Of a stretch of 34,537 nucleotides of DNA, positions 25,850 to 34,537 are shown piece by piece; position 1 is the stretch's first letter; each line of letters begins with the position of its first letter. Where the stretch lies: NCBI GenBank assembly GCA_005878515.1, contig VBLZ01000100.1:1-34537 (forward strand), written 5' to 3'. The position numbers and the translations under genes were made by a program. The notes under the pieces were generated by a model. It ran no database searches. It saw nothing but the letters and a program-made list of their open reading frames with translations, and was not told where the DNA came from. The DNA is from Methanobacteriota archaeon (lineage in GTDB: Archaea > Thermoplasmatota > Thermoplasmata > RBG-16-68-12).

Positions 25850-27142
25850 TTACTCGGAGAGCGCGGCCTTCGATGCCTTGCGAACGGCGTCGACCGCTTC
25901 CGCCGGTGCGGCGACCATGACGACCCAGTCGACGACCTGACGGACCTGGAGCGCGCGGCCGAGCGGACTCACCTTCGAGAACGGTTTCACGTCGCCGTCG
26001 TCGAGGATGGGGACCTCCGTCTTTGCGATGCGAGGCTCGCTCAACAGTAATTCAGGAAGCGGGACATCGACGATGACCTGGCCCGGCTTCACGCCGGCCC
26101 GCCGCGCGATGCGGTCCTCCACGCGCCGGCGCTCGTCTGGATCTTTGAACGATGCGAGCACCGCCCGCGTGGCGTCGGTGAGATCGTCCCGGTCCGACGC
26201 GAGGACGCGCTTGTAGAGCTTGCGATATTTCAGCCGCAGCGCGATCTCCCGCTGGAGCGGCCCCTGATGGACGAGCCAGTTCAGGAGCTCATGGTCCACC
26301 ATCTTCTGGATGTCGGCGATCGGTGCGTCGGACCGTTCCACGGCGCGCGCGAGCATCTCCTCGGCGATGCGGACGGTCTTGTGGAAGTACACCGAGGAGT
26401 ACATCAGGCCCCGCGCAACGAGCATCCCCTCCAGGGCCGGAAGGCCCTTGCGATCCAGGGCGAGCTCGCCCCGGTGGGTCCGGAGCGTTTGCAGGAGGCG
26501 GGAGAAGTCGATCGTCCCGTGGGAGGCGCCCGTATAATGCGCGTCCCGCATGAGGTAGTCGATCTGGTCCGCATCCATCGGGCTATGGATGATCTGCGCG
26601 AGGTACCGTTTCAACTCCTTCCGGCCTCCGGGCACGAGCAGGCCAGCGCCCCTCTCCGAAGGCCCGCGGATTAGGTCGGCGACGGCCGCGGGATTCACCC
26701 CGTGCGCTTCGAGCACTTCGTGAATCCGCTTGACGTCCGGGAAGGCGCGCCGATCTTCCGGGGACACGTTGTCGTCGTGGCCCGTGATGATCCGCTGCGT
26801 CAGGTGCATGTGGTCCACCGCGAGCTCGCGGCTTAGGACGTGCTCCAAGGTATGGGAGAACGGACCGTGCCCGACGTCGTGGAGAAGGCCCGCCGCCTGG
26901 ACGAGCTTTCGTTCGTCGTCCGGCAGGCCGAGTGCGCGCGCCATCTCCCCCGCGACGTGGCCTACGCCGAGGCAATGCTCGACTCGAGAATGATTCGCCC
27001 CCGGGAACACGAGATACGTCAGGCCGAGCTGCCGAATCGAATTGAGTCGCTGCAGCTCGAGCGTTTCGAGGAGGTCGAGGGTGAGCGGATCGAGGCGGAT
27101 CGTCCCGTGGACTGTGTCCGTGATCGTCTTCAGATCCGCCAT
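25850..27142 (-). CDS. HD-superfamily phosphohydrolase (dGTPase/SAMHD1-like, COG1078 type)
   Basis: TVHGTIRLDPLTLDLLETLELQRLNSIRQLGLTYLVFPGANHSRVEHCLGVGHVAGEMA; AAGLLHDVGHGPFSHTLE; MDADQIDYLMRDAHYTG. Confidence 0.93.
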   Translation of the reverse strand: MADLKTITDTVHGTIRLDPLTLDLLETLELQRLNSIRQLGLTYLVFPGANHSRVEHCLGVGHVAGEMARALGLPDDERKLVQAAGLLHDVGHGPFSHTLEHVLSRELAVDHMHLTQRIITGHDDNVSPEDRRAFPDVKRIHEVLEAHGVNPAAVADLIRGPSERGAGLLVPGGRKELKRYLAQIIHSPMDADQIDYLMRDAHYTGASHGTIDFSRLLQTLRTHRGELALDRKGLPALEGMLVARGLMYSSVYFHKTVRIAEEMLARAVERSDAPIADIQKMVDHELLNWLVHQGPLQREIALRLKYRKLYKRVLASDRDDLTDATRAVLASFKDPDERRRVEDRIARRAGVKPGQVIVDVPLPELLLSEPRIAKTEVPILDDGDVKPFSKVSPLGRALQVRQVVDWVVMVAAPAEAVDAVRKASKAALSE

Positions 27143-27258
27143 CCGACGCGCCAGCCCATGCGTCCATATATAGATTCGGCGAGACCGTTCGATGCATCAT
27201 CTGCCGGATAGAGCGGCGATGAATCGTCGCGATCCGGAGCCTCGACTGAAACTCCGTC

Positions 27259-29817
27259 TTACGCTTTCGACAGTTGAGAGTAGTCAAGGCCCCTCAGCAT
27301 CGGGTTGAAGTAGTAGCCGCTGACCCATGCTCGCTCGACATGGAAACTCGTCGCCTGGAAGACCCACAGGTACGGCACGTCGTCGAGGACCGCGCGGGCC
27401 GTGAGGTCGAGGAATTCCAGCAGCCGTGTCGTCTCGTTCAACTCGCTCGCGGCGGCGTCGATGCGGGCATCGAGGGTTACGTTGCTATATCCAATCCACG
27501 TGGAATACGCGCTCCCGGTTCGAAGGAACGGCACAACGGAATCCAGCGGATCGGCGAAACGAGGCGCCCACGACAGGAGGGCGAGCGGGAGACCGCCGTC
27601 ATGCAACGCCCGATTATACACGGCCGAGTCGAGGGATCGGACGGCGACCAGGATGACACCCGGAGAACCTTCGCGCGCGTGCAGCGCCTCGAGGCCCTGG
27701 GCCAAGAGGCGGCACCCCTGTTCCTCGTACGCACTCCCCGCCCGGTAGTACAGCGTGAGGTTGAACCCCGACGTCCAGTACGGCGTCGCGTTCAGTTCGG
27801 TCGCGGCTCGAGCCAAATCGAAGGGGAAGAGGGGGATGCTCGCGTTGTATCCCGGAAGGCCGAGCGGGATCGGTCCGCGGGGTTGGAGTCCCGCATCGTG
27901 GGTCACGTTCACGAGGAAGGCGCTGTAATCGAATGCGTAGGTGAACGTCCTGCGAATGTGGACGTCCGCAAAGAAGGTCGCCAGCACCGTACTCGGATCC
28001 GGCGTCGCGGTGAGGTTGATCCTCTGGTTGTAGCCGAAAAACGACATGTCGAACGCGGGGCGGTCTTTCGCGATCCGCAAGGTCGGGGACTTCGGCGTCC
28101 CGTCCGCGTTCATCACGTCCCACTGGTGGTCCCGATCGATCGCGGCCGTATCCACGTCCCCGGCGAGGAGCAGGAACTTGCGGCTCACGACGTCGCGCAC
28201 CGGAAGGAGGTGGACGGCCGGGGCCTTGGCGGGGCCTCGCCAAGACTGATTGAACCGCGTCAGCACAATGGCTTGGTTCGGCGACCAAGTCGTCAGGGTG
28301 AACGGTCCGCTCCCGCAGTCCGCACCCCGAGCTAAGATGGAATTCGGGACGCCCCATCGGACGCTTCCGTTTTTTCCAACGCAGGCCTGTGACAGGATGG
28401 ATCCGACAGTCGAAGCGAGGATCGGCAGGAAGGCGGAATATGAGCGCAGGAGATGGAAGACGACGGTATAGTTCCCGGTTGGCTCGACCGTGGAGTTGCT
28501 CACAGCCCAGGCGGTCGAGACATTCAGCGCCGTCGTATCCCACGATGGTTCCGGTGGCAAGGCGGCGCTCATGTGCGCCGGGACCGCGGACCGCACCGGG
28601 AAGGTCACGTTGGCCCAGTCTCCGATCGTGCAGTTCTGCTTTCCCGCGACCGACGGATTGCAGTCCGCGTTCGTGAACGTGCTGATGCGATTGGTCATGA
28701 GACCTTCGAGGATCCGCGAAGGTCCGTCGGCCGGGTGGATGGCGAGCAGCCGCCGGAACGAGCTCGAGACATCCGTCGCCGTCATGTGCGTCTGATCGTG
28801 GAACATCACGTCGGTCCGCAGCTGGAAGGTGTAGTTCTTCCCGTCGGGCGACGTGCCGTTGTTGGCCATCGACGGCAAGTCTGTGGCGAGGCGAGGCACG
28901 AGCGAATCGACGCTTTCGATCCCGGACGGAACCGCGATGAGCGTTTCGTACACGTTCTGGAGGACCTCGCCGCCCGCGGAGTCGTTATCGATCGCGGACT
29001 CGAGCGAGTCCGGTTCCCGCGCGGTCGCCGCCGCGAAAATGTTGGGATACTTCACCTGGGCCAGCGGAGCGCCGGAGACAACGCGCACGGTGTAGCCCGC
29101 GGACTTCGCGAACGCCCCCGACGACAAGATCAATCGGACGAAGTAGGTCCCCGGCGAGGAGAACCGGTGTACCGTCTCACCGACCTCGAGGGCCGTGCCG
29201 GTCGTATTCGCGGTCCCGTCTCCCCACGAGTAGCTGAACGAGAACAAGGATGCGTTCTCGGCGGCGCTCACGACCGAGTACGCTCCGCCGCGGGAGACGT
29301 TCGATGCGTTGTTCCACGACCATACGTACGCCCATGAGGCATTTCCGCTGAACCGGATCTCGGAGCCGACCGTCGCGGCGGACCGGTTCGCCGTGAGCGC
29401 CGCGAGACCGTTCGCTCCGACGCACGTCACCGCGCAACCGGAGGGCGACGGCGGGCTTGCGGGGACCGTGCCGTCAGACGGAGCTGAGCGCACGTGAATG
29501 AACAGGAGCCGGTCATCGTTCGTCGCGATGCCACCCTTGCCGTCGCTCACGGTCAGGACCGCGGTGTACCAGCCGGGCACGGCATAGGCGTGGGGCTCCT
29601 GGGCCCCCGATCCGGTTCCGCCGTCGCCGAACTCCCAAAAGTAGCTCAGCGCATCGCCGTCGGGGTCGGTCGCGTGCGCGGTGAATGCGAGCTTCGTGGG
29701 AGACGCGCTCGCGATGGCAATGTCATCGCTCACCGAGACGTCGGTGATGGCCGGCGGGCGGTTGGGCTGACGAACCGCGATGGCGAATGCGGTGATCGTG
29801 ATCAGGGCCACGACCAC
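27259..29817 (-). CDS. PKD-domain-containing extracellular solute-binding protein (SBP family 5, peptide/nickel type)
   Basis: N-terminal hydrophobic segment; PKD-like SYFWEFGDGGTGSGAQEPHAYAVPGWYTAVLTVSDGKGG and FSFSYSWGDGTANTTGTALEVGETVHRFSSPGTYFVRLILSSG; SBP5 AAATAREPDSLESAIDNDSAGGEVLQNVYETLIAV... SIIL-type core. Confidence 0.85.
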   Translation of the reverse strand: MVVALITITAFAIAVRQPNRPPAITDVSVSDDIAIASASPTKLAFTAHATDPDGDALSYFWEFGDGGTGSGAQEPHAYAVPGWYTAVLTVSDGKGGIATNDDRLLFIHVRSAPSDGTVPASPPSPSGCAVTCVGANGLAALTANRSAATVGSEIRFSGNASWAYVWSWNNASNVSRGGAYSVVSAAENASLFSFSYSWGDGTANTTGTALEVGETVHRFSSPGTYFVRLILSSGAFAKSAGYTVRVVSGAPLAQVKYPNIFAAATAREPDSLESAIDNDSAGGEVLQNVYETLIAVPSGIESVDSLVPRLATDLPSMANNGTSPDGKNYTFQLRTDVMFHDQTHMTATDVSSSFRRLLAIHPADGPSRILEGLMTNRISTFTNADCNPSVAGKQNCTIGDWANVTFPVRSAVPAHMSAALPPEPSWDTTALNVSTAWAVSNSTVEPTGNYTVVFHLLRSYSAFLPILASTVGSILSQACVGKNGSVRWGVPNSILARGADCGSGPFTLTTWSPNQAIVLTRFNQSWRGPAKAPAVHLLPVRDVVSRKFLLLAGDVDTAAIDRDHQWDVMNADGTPKSPTLRIAKDRPAFDMSFFGYNQRINLTATPDPSTVLATFFADVHIRRTFTYAFDYSAFLVNVTHDAGLQPRGPIPLGLPGYNASIPLFPFDLARAATELNATPYWTSGFNLTLYYRAGSAYEEQGCRLLAQGLEALHAREGSPGVILVAVRSLDSAVYNRALHDGGLPLALLSWAPRFADPLDSVVPFLRTGSAYSTWIGYSNVTLDARIDAAASELNETTRLLEFLDLTARAVLDDVPYLWVFQATSFHVERAWVSGYYFNPMLRGLDYSQLSKA

Positions 29818-30126
29818 GACCGCGGTGATTCGACCCCAGGGCCAACGCGTGGGAGCTTCGGGCCCTGGGGGAACGGGAACGCGTCCTCCCTCCGCGTCCG
29901 TTTCGGGCTCCGTATAGGTTCCCTCCGGGCCGGAAGTCGTGGAAAGGGGGAGTCGACTCTAATAGTTTATCTGACGAAACTCGAACTCGGATGCGCGACC
30001 AAGTGCGATCGACACGCAATCCGGGAGACAGGGAGCGATTGCGCGCTCTTCGTCTCGCACCGGGCGCGCTTCAACGCCAGCGCTTCTCCAAAGTTTCAAT
30101 TACGCTGCGTCGGTTGGGCGGGCGAC

Positions 30127-30199
30127 GCCGGGGTGACAGAGCGGCTAATGTGACCGACTGCAGATCGGTTTCCAGAGGGTTCGACTCCCTCCCCCGGCA
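30127..30199 (+). tRNA. tRNA-Cys (GCA)
   Basis: GCCGGGG TG ACAGAGCGGCTAATGTG ACCGA CTGCAGA TCGGT TTCCA GAGGG TTCGACT CCCTC CCCCGGC A; anticodon GCA; weak 3-bp D-stem; no encoded CCA. Confidence 0.9.
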
Positions 30200-30364
30200 T
30201 CTTCGCATCCCGCGGCTCCGGACCGTTCCGACTCGTCGCGAGACCGATTTCGTAAGCGGAGCAAACCGAATCTGTTCGGGAGGACATCAGAGGTAACCGA
30301 CCCGCGCACGTTCTTATAGCGACCATCCTTTTCATCGAGTGTCGGTGACGGAGTCGGCCTAGCA

Positions 30365-31735
30365 ATGCGGGTCTTCGAGAGCATCCTCGACACAATCGGG
30401 AACACGCCCTTGGTCAAACTGCCGAAGATCATGGCGGGCGTCCCTTGCCTCGCGCTGGCCAAGCTCGAGATGATGAATCCCGGCGGGAGCGTCAAAGACC
30501 GAATCGGGGAGAAGATGATCGAGGATGCGGAGGCGAAGGGGCTGTTGAAACCCGGGGGAACGATCATCGAGCCCACGAGCGGCAACACCGGCCTGGGCCT
30601 CGCGATGGTCGCCGCGATCAAAGGCTACCGCGCGGTCTTCACGATGCCGGACAAGATGAGTCGGGAGAAGATCGACCTCCTGAAGGCCCTCGGGGCTCGC
30701 GTCGTCGTGACGCCCACGGCGGTTCCGCCGGAGCACCCGGATTCCTACTACCGCGTCGCGGAACGGATCCACCGCGACACTCCAAACTCCATTCTGCCCA
30801 ACCAGTATGCGAATCAGGCGAACCCCCGAGCCCACTATGAGACGACGGGCCCGGAAATCTGGCGGGACACCGACGGGACCGTCACGCACTTCGTCTGCGG
30901 GATGGGGACCGGGGGCACGATTAGCGGCGTGGGCAAGTTCCTCAAGGAGAAGAATCCGAAAGTCCAGGTCATCGGGGTCGACCCGCTCGGATCGATCTTG
31001 AAGGATTTCTTCTACAAGAAGGAACCCATGAAGGCCCACACCTACAAGATCGAAGGAATCGGGGAGGACTTCGTGCCGGAGTCCACCTGGTTCGACACGA
31101 TTGACGAGATCGTCAAGGTGGGCGACAAGGAGGCGTACCTGATGACGCGCCGCCTCGCCCGGGAGGAAGGCGTCCTCGCGGGGAGTTCGAGCGGCGCCGC
31201 CGTCGTTGCGGCCCGGCGAATTGCCGAGACGCTCGACCGGGCCGACGTGATGGTCGTCCTCTTGCCCGACACCGGCGAGCGCTACCTCTCGAAGGCCCAC
31301 AACGAGGAGTGGCTGAAGGAGCAAGGCTACCTCGAGGAACCGGTCGCGCCCCTCATGACGATCCTCCGGGCGAAGGAGCGAACGATTCCCGGCGTCGTAA
31401 CGGTCGACATCGCGGCGAAGGTCCGTGAGGCCGCCGACATGATGCGCCAGTACAACGTGTCCCAGCTCCCCGTCATGGACACGGGCATCCTCGTCGGCAG
31501 CCTGCGGGAGGAGATCCTGATGAAGGCCCTCCTCCAGAACCCGAAGCTCTACGACGATTACGTCGCCAAGGTGATGGAGAAACCGTTCCCCATCGTCGAG
31601 CCGGGTGCGGACCTCGAGCAGGTCTACAAACTCCTGTTGCGCGGCAGTCCCGCCGTCGTCGTTGGCAAGGAGAACCGACTCGAGGGGATCATCACCCGCA
31701 TCGACGTCATCGAGTACCTCGCGGGCCGCGCGTAG
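30365..31735 (+). CDS. Cystathionine beta-synthase (PLP domain plus two CBS domains)
   Basis: ILDTIGNTPLVKLPKI; KLEMMNPGGSVKDRIG (PLP Lys); PTSGNTGLGLA; GMGTGGTISGVGKFLKE; C-terminal CBS pair VTVDIAAKVREAADMMRQYNVSQLPVMD...GIITRIDVIEYLAGRA. Confidence 0.94.
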   Translation: MRVFESILDTIGNTPLVKLPKIMAGVPCLALAKLEMMNPGGSVKDRIGEKMIEDAEAKGLLKPGGTIIEPTSGNTGLGLAMVAAIKGYRAVFTMPDKMSREKIDLLKALGARVVVTPTAVPPEHPDSYYRVAERIHRDTPNSILPNQYANQANPRAHYETTGPEIWRDTDGTVTHFVCGMGTGGTISGVGKFLKEKNPKVQVIGVDPLGSILKDFFYKKEPMKAHTYKIEGIGEDFVPESTWFDTIDEIVKVGDKEAYLMTRRLAREEGVLAGSSSGAAVVAARRIAETLDRADVMVVLLPDTGERYLSKAHNEEWLKEQGYLEEPVAPLMTILRAKERTIPGVVTVDIAAKVREAADMMRQYNVSQLPVMDTGILVGSLREEILMKALLQNPKLYDDYVAKVMEKPFPIVEPGADLEQVYKLLLRGSPAVVVGKENRLEGIITRIDVIEYLAGRA

Positions 31736-31780
31736 CAAGCCTATTTACGGAGGACCCGCGACTCCGTCCCCGGCGATTCG

Positions 31781-32905
31781 ATGCGTTTTGCCACGAAGGC
31801 CATCCACGTCGGGCAGGAACCGGATCCGCGGACCGGCGCGGTGACACCGCCGCTCTACCTGACCTCGACGTATTCCCGGAAGACACAGGACGAGTACGCG
31901 TACGCGCGCTCCTCGAACCCGACGCGCGAGGCGCTGCAAAAGAGCCTCGCGGGCCTCGAGGGGGCCAAGTATGCCCTCTCGTTCTCGAGCGGCATGGGGG
32001 CCATCACGACCTCCCTCACGCTACTCAAGAAGGGAGACCACGTCGTCGTGACGGACGACTGCTACGGCGGTGTCTACCGGATCTTCACGCGGATCATGAG
32101 CAACTACGGGATCGAATCGAGCTTCGTCGACCTGCGCGACCTCGTCGACGCGGAGGACGCCTTCCGGCCGGAGACTCGGATGCTGTGGACCGAATCGCCG
32201 ACGAACCCCTTGATGAAGGTCGTCGACCTCCGCGAGCTCGCGGTCATCGCGAAGGCGCACGATGCGATCAGCGTGTGCGACAACACGTTCGCGTCCCCGG
32301 CCCTGCAGAATCCGCTGGCCCTCGGGATCGACCTCGTCGTCCACAGCACGACGAAGTATCTGGGCGGCCATGCGGATCTCCTCGGCGGAGCCCTCGTGAT
32401 GGACCGAGACGACCTACACGAGAAGCTCAAGTTCTCCCAGAACGCGCTGGGCGCGATCCCGAGCGCCTTCGATTGTTGGCTCACGCTGCGCGGGATCAAG
32501 ACCCTCGCGGTCCGCATGGAAACGCACTGCGACAACGCGGAAGCGCTCGCGAAATTCTTGAAGGCCCACAAGGCGATCGCGAAGGTCCACTACCCCGGTC
32601 TCCCCGACGACCCCGGCCACGCCATCGCGAAGAAACAGATGCGCCGCTTCGGGGGCATGCTGAGCTTCGAAGCCCGCGATCCGTCTCGGATCGTCGAGCG
32701 GCTCAAACGCCTCGAGGTCATCGTGCCGGCGGAGAGCCTGGGCGGCGTAGAATCCCTCATCGAGCACCCGGCCTCGATGACCCACGCCAGCGTGCCGAAG
32801 GAACAGCGGGAGAAGCAGGGCATCACGGACGGCCTCGTACGCTTCTCGATCGGACTCGAGGACGTCCACGACCTAACGGAAGACCTCGAACGGGCGCTCG
32901 GCTGA
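31781..32905 (+). CDS. Cystathionine gamma-lyase/gamma-synthase (Cys/Met metabolism PLP enzyme)
   Basis: MRFATKAIHVGQEPDPRTGAVTPPLYLTSTYSRKTQDEYAYARSSNPTREALQKSLAGLEG; VVHSTTKYLGGHADLLGG; ESLGGVESLIEHPASMTHASV. Confidence 0.94.
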   Translation: MRFATKAIHVGQEPDPRTGAVTPPLYLTSTYSRKTQDEYAYARSSNPTREALQKSLAGLEGAKYALSFSSGMGAITTSLTLLKKGDHVVVTDDCYGGVYRIFTRIMSNYGIESSFVDLRDLVDAEDAFRPETRMLWTESPTNPLMKVVDLRELAVIAKAHDAISVCDNTFASPALQNPLALGIDLVVHSTTKYLGGHADLLGGALVMDRDDLHEKLKFSQNALGAIPSAFDCWLTLRGIKTLAVRMETHCDNAEALAKFLKAHKAIAKVHYPGLPDDPGHAIAKKQMRRFGGMLSFEARDPSRIVERLKRLEVIVPAESLGGVESLIEHPASMTHASVPKEQREKQGITDGLVRFSIGLEDVHDLTEDLERALG

Positions 32906-33631
32906 GGCCCGGAGCGACCCAGGCTGCGTTGTCGCGATCGGCGCTTTCACGGTCGCCGATTGAGCGGTCATCCCGAAAGCGATTAGCCCGTAGCCGACCG
33001 CAGCGGCAGCAGGCAGCACCCCAAGTCCCAGGCTCCATGCTTGAACGAAGGCGCTGGCCCCGGGACTCTGGAGGATGATCACGGTCGTTGCAGCGGCGAC
33101 GGCGAAGAGGATGAGCGCTCCGAGGTCCGTGAGATATTGGAAAGGGGGTTCGAGGGAACGAGCGACGCGGCCAAAGATAATTCCATGGAGGGCAAGGGTC
33201 GGCACGAGCGACCAGCCGGCGAAGCGCATGATGGGCCAAGACACGATGAAGATCCACACGTCGGCCGAAGCGAGTGCATGGTACTGGAGCAGAAGAACGA
33301 CGACAGTGGCGACCGCCACGAGGAGGGAAAGCGAGAACGCCCGCCATGCAACGACGCCGTTGGAATCCGTAGGCTGCCGGGCCTGGAGGTCCCGCAACCC
33401 TGCCCAGAGGTTCGGCCAAGCCGAGACATAGGCGACCATCCCGATCCACGCGAGGAGAACGTCTCCGTAGATGAACTCGGAGCCTGGAAGGGAAACAGTC
33501 CATCGACCGACGGCGAGCGAGGACCCGAAGAGGGCGACGCTCGCGGCGAGTAGGAGCGCGGCTCGTTGGAGGGCGCGGGCCCAGGAGGGGCGAACCGCGG
33601 ACGCACGCCTCGAGAGAAAGGAATCCCGCAT
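32873..33631 (-). CDS. Multi-pass membrane protein (hypothetical)
   Basis: 252 aa with about six hydrophobic segments; 3' end overlaps the preceding gene by 33 bp convergently. Confidence 0.7.
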   Translation of the reverse strand: MRDSFLSRRASAVRPSWARALQRAALLLAASVALFGSSLAVGRWTVSLPGSEFIYGDVLLAWIGMVAYVSAWPNLWAGLRDLQARQPTDSNGVVAWRAFSLSLLVAVATVVVLLLQYHALASADVWIFIVSWPIMRFAGWSLVPTLALHGIIFGRVARSLEPPFQYLTDLGALILFAVAAATTVIILQSPGASAFVQAWSLGLGVLPAAAAVGYGLIAFGMTAQSATVKAPIATTQPGSLRASAERPFEVFR

Positions 33632-33773
33632 GATCGTCCCAACATGGCGGACCGAGGGTCAATAAGACTTGCGCGTCAAATGTACCCACGACTTGACAAA
33701 CGGAGCATCCGACCGCGGTGGCGTCGTCGACCTTCAAGAACCTTAATACCCGACGCCTAGATGCGACCGCGCG

Positions 33774-34537
33774 ATGCCCATCCGAGTGTACAACACCCTG
33801 TCGAGGACGAAAGAGGAGTTCGTTCCCCTCCAGGCGAACCGCGTATCCATGTTCGTCTGCGGCCTCACCCCACAAGACGAGACGCACATGGGCCATGCGA
33901 AGACGTACGTCGCGTTCGACGTCGTCGCACGGTTCCTTCGACACAAGGGATACCATGTGTTCTACCTCCAGAATGTCACGGACATCGAGGACCGGATCAT
34001 CGAGAAAATGCAGAAGACCGGACGGGAGTGGAAGGACATCGTCAACCAGTATTTCGCCGAATACCTCGAGGTCATGGATGCCCTCCGCTGCAATTCGGTC
34101 GACGTGTACGCGTTCGCAACCGATTATATCGACGACATCATCGCGCAGATCCTGGGGCTAGTCAAGAAGGGCCACGCATACGTCGCCGAAGACGGAAGCG
34201 TCTACTACGACACGACGACGTTCTCCGGCTGGGGCAAGCTGAGCGGACAGAAGGTCGAATCGCTCCGGCCTGGGGCCCGAGTCGCCATCGAGGAACGGAA
34301 ACGGCATCCCGCCGATTTCGTCCTGTGGAGGGCCCGGAAGCCGGGGGAGCCCGCGTGGGACAGCCCGTGGGGCAAAGGCCGGCCCGGATGGCACATCGAG
34401 GACACGGCGATCACGATCCGACACTTCGGGCCACAGTACGACCTCCACGGAGGGGCGACGGAACTGATGTTCCCTCATCACGAGGCAGAGATCGCCCAGG
34501 CCGAAGCGTACACCGGGATCACGCCCTTCGTGAAGTA
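33774..34537 (+). CDS. cysS: Cysteinyl-tRNA synthetase (5' part, truncated by window end)
   Basis: MPIRVYNTLSRTKEEFVPLQANRVSMFVCGLTPQDETHMGHAKTYVAFDVVARFLRHKGYHVFYLQNVTDIEDRIIEK ... WGKGRPGWHIEDTAITIRHFGPQYDLHGGATELMFPHHEAEIAQAEAYTG; no stop before window end, hence absent from the ORF track. Confidence 0.95.
   Translation, partial: MPIRVYNTLSRTKEEFVPLQANRVSMFVCGLTPQDETHMGHAKTYVAFDVVARFLRHKGYHVFYLQNVTDIEDRIIEKMQKTGREWKDIVNQYFAEYLEVMDALRCNSVDVYAFATDYIDDIIAQILGLVKKGHAYVAEDGSVYYDTTTFSGWGKLSGQKVESLRPGARVAIEERKRHPADFVLWRARKPGEPAWDSPWGKGRPGWHIEDTAITIRHFGPQYDLHGGATELMFPHHEAEIAQAEAYTGITPFVK

Noticed and set aside
1-34537. Prophage, transposon or defence island
   Set aside because: No integrase, transposase, terminal repeats, restriction-modification or Cas genes were recognised; most of the window is core archaeal genes.

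Overview
High-GC archaeal (euryarchaeal, most likely Thermoplasmata-like) chromosomal segment. Contents in order: thioredoxin; intein-free DNA polymerase D large subunit (DP2); a glycan-assembly neighbourhood (GT-C-like membrane protein, two GT4 paralogues, SAM methyltransferase, GDP-mannose 4,6-dehydratase); a Cys-rich-regulator/TrmB/ArsM-like methyltransferase module; RNase HI-like protein; NosD-like beta-helix/PKD surface protein; tRNA-Thr(UGU); zinc-ribbon/SAP membrane protein; archaeosine radical-SAM protein (RaSEA-like); the ribosomal/secretion/cell-division cluster rpl12-rpl10-rpl1-[TrmB]-rpl11-nusG-secE-ftsZ-ftsZ; HD phosphohydrolase; PKD-containing substrate-binding protein; tRNA-Cys(GCA); cystathionine beta-synthase; cystathionine gamma-lyase/synthase; a membrane protein; and the 5' part of cysS. 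Strongest candidates for something undescribed: (1) a putative thiophilic-metal/arsenic module made of a Cys-containing TrmB regulator, a perfect inverted-repeat operator, an ArsM-like methyltransferase and an un-called 37-aa peptide with 7 Cys, whose GTG start overlaps the arsM stop; (2) a cysteine-decoding/biosynthesis cluster whose tRNA-Cys appears to have A73 instead of U73 and whose CysRS has Asp where the WHIEC zinc-ligand Cys normally lies; (3) NusG/Spt5 with an N-terminal Ig-like (NEW3/CARDB-type) domain; (4) a protein with four zinc ribbons, a SAP domain and two TM helices. All family calls were made by reading motifs; no database search was run.
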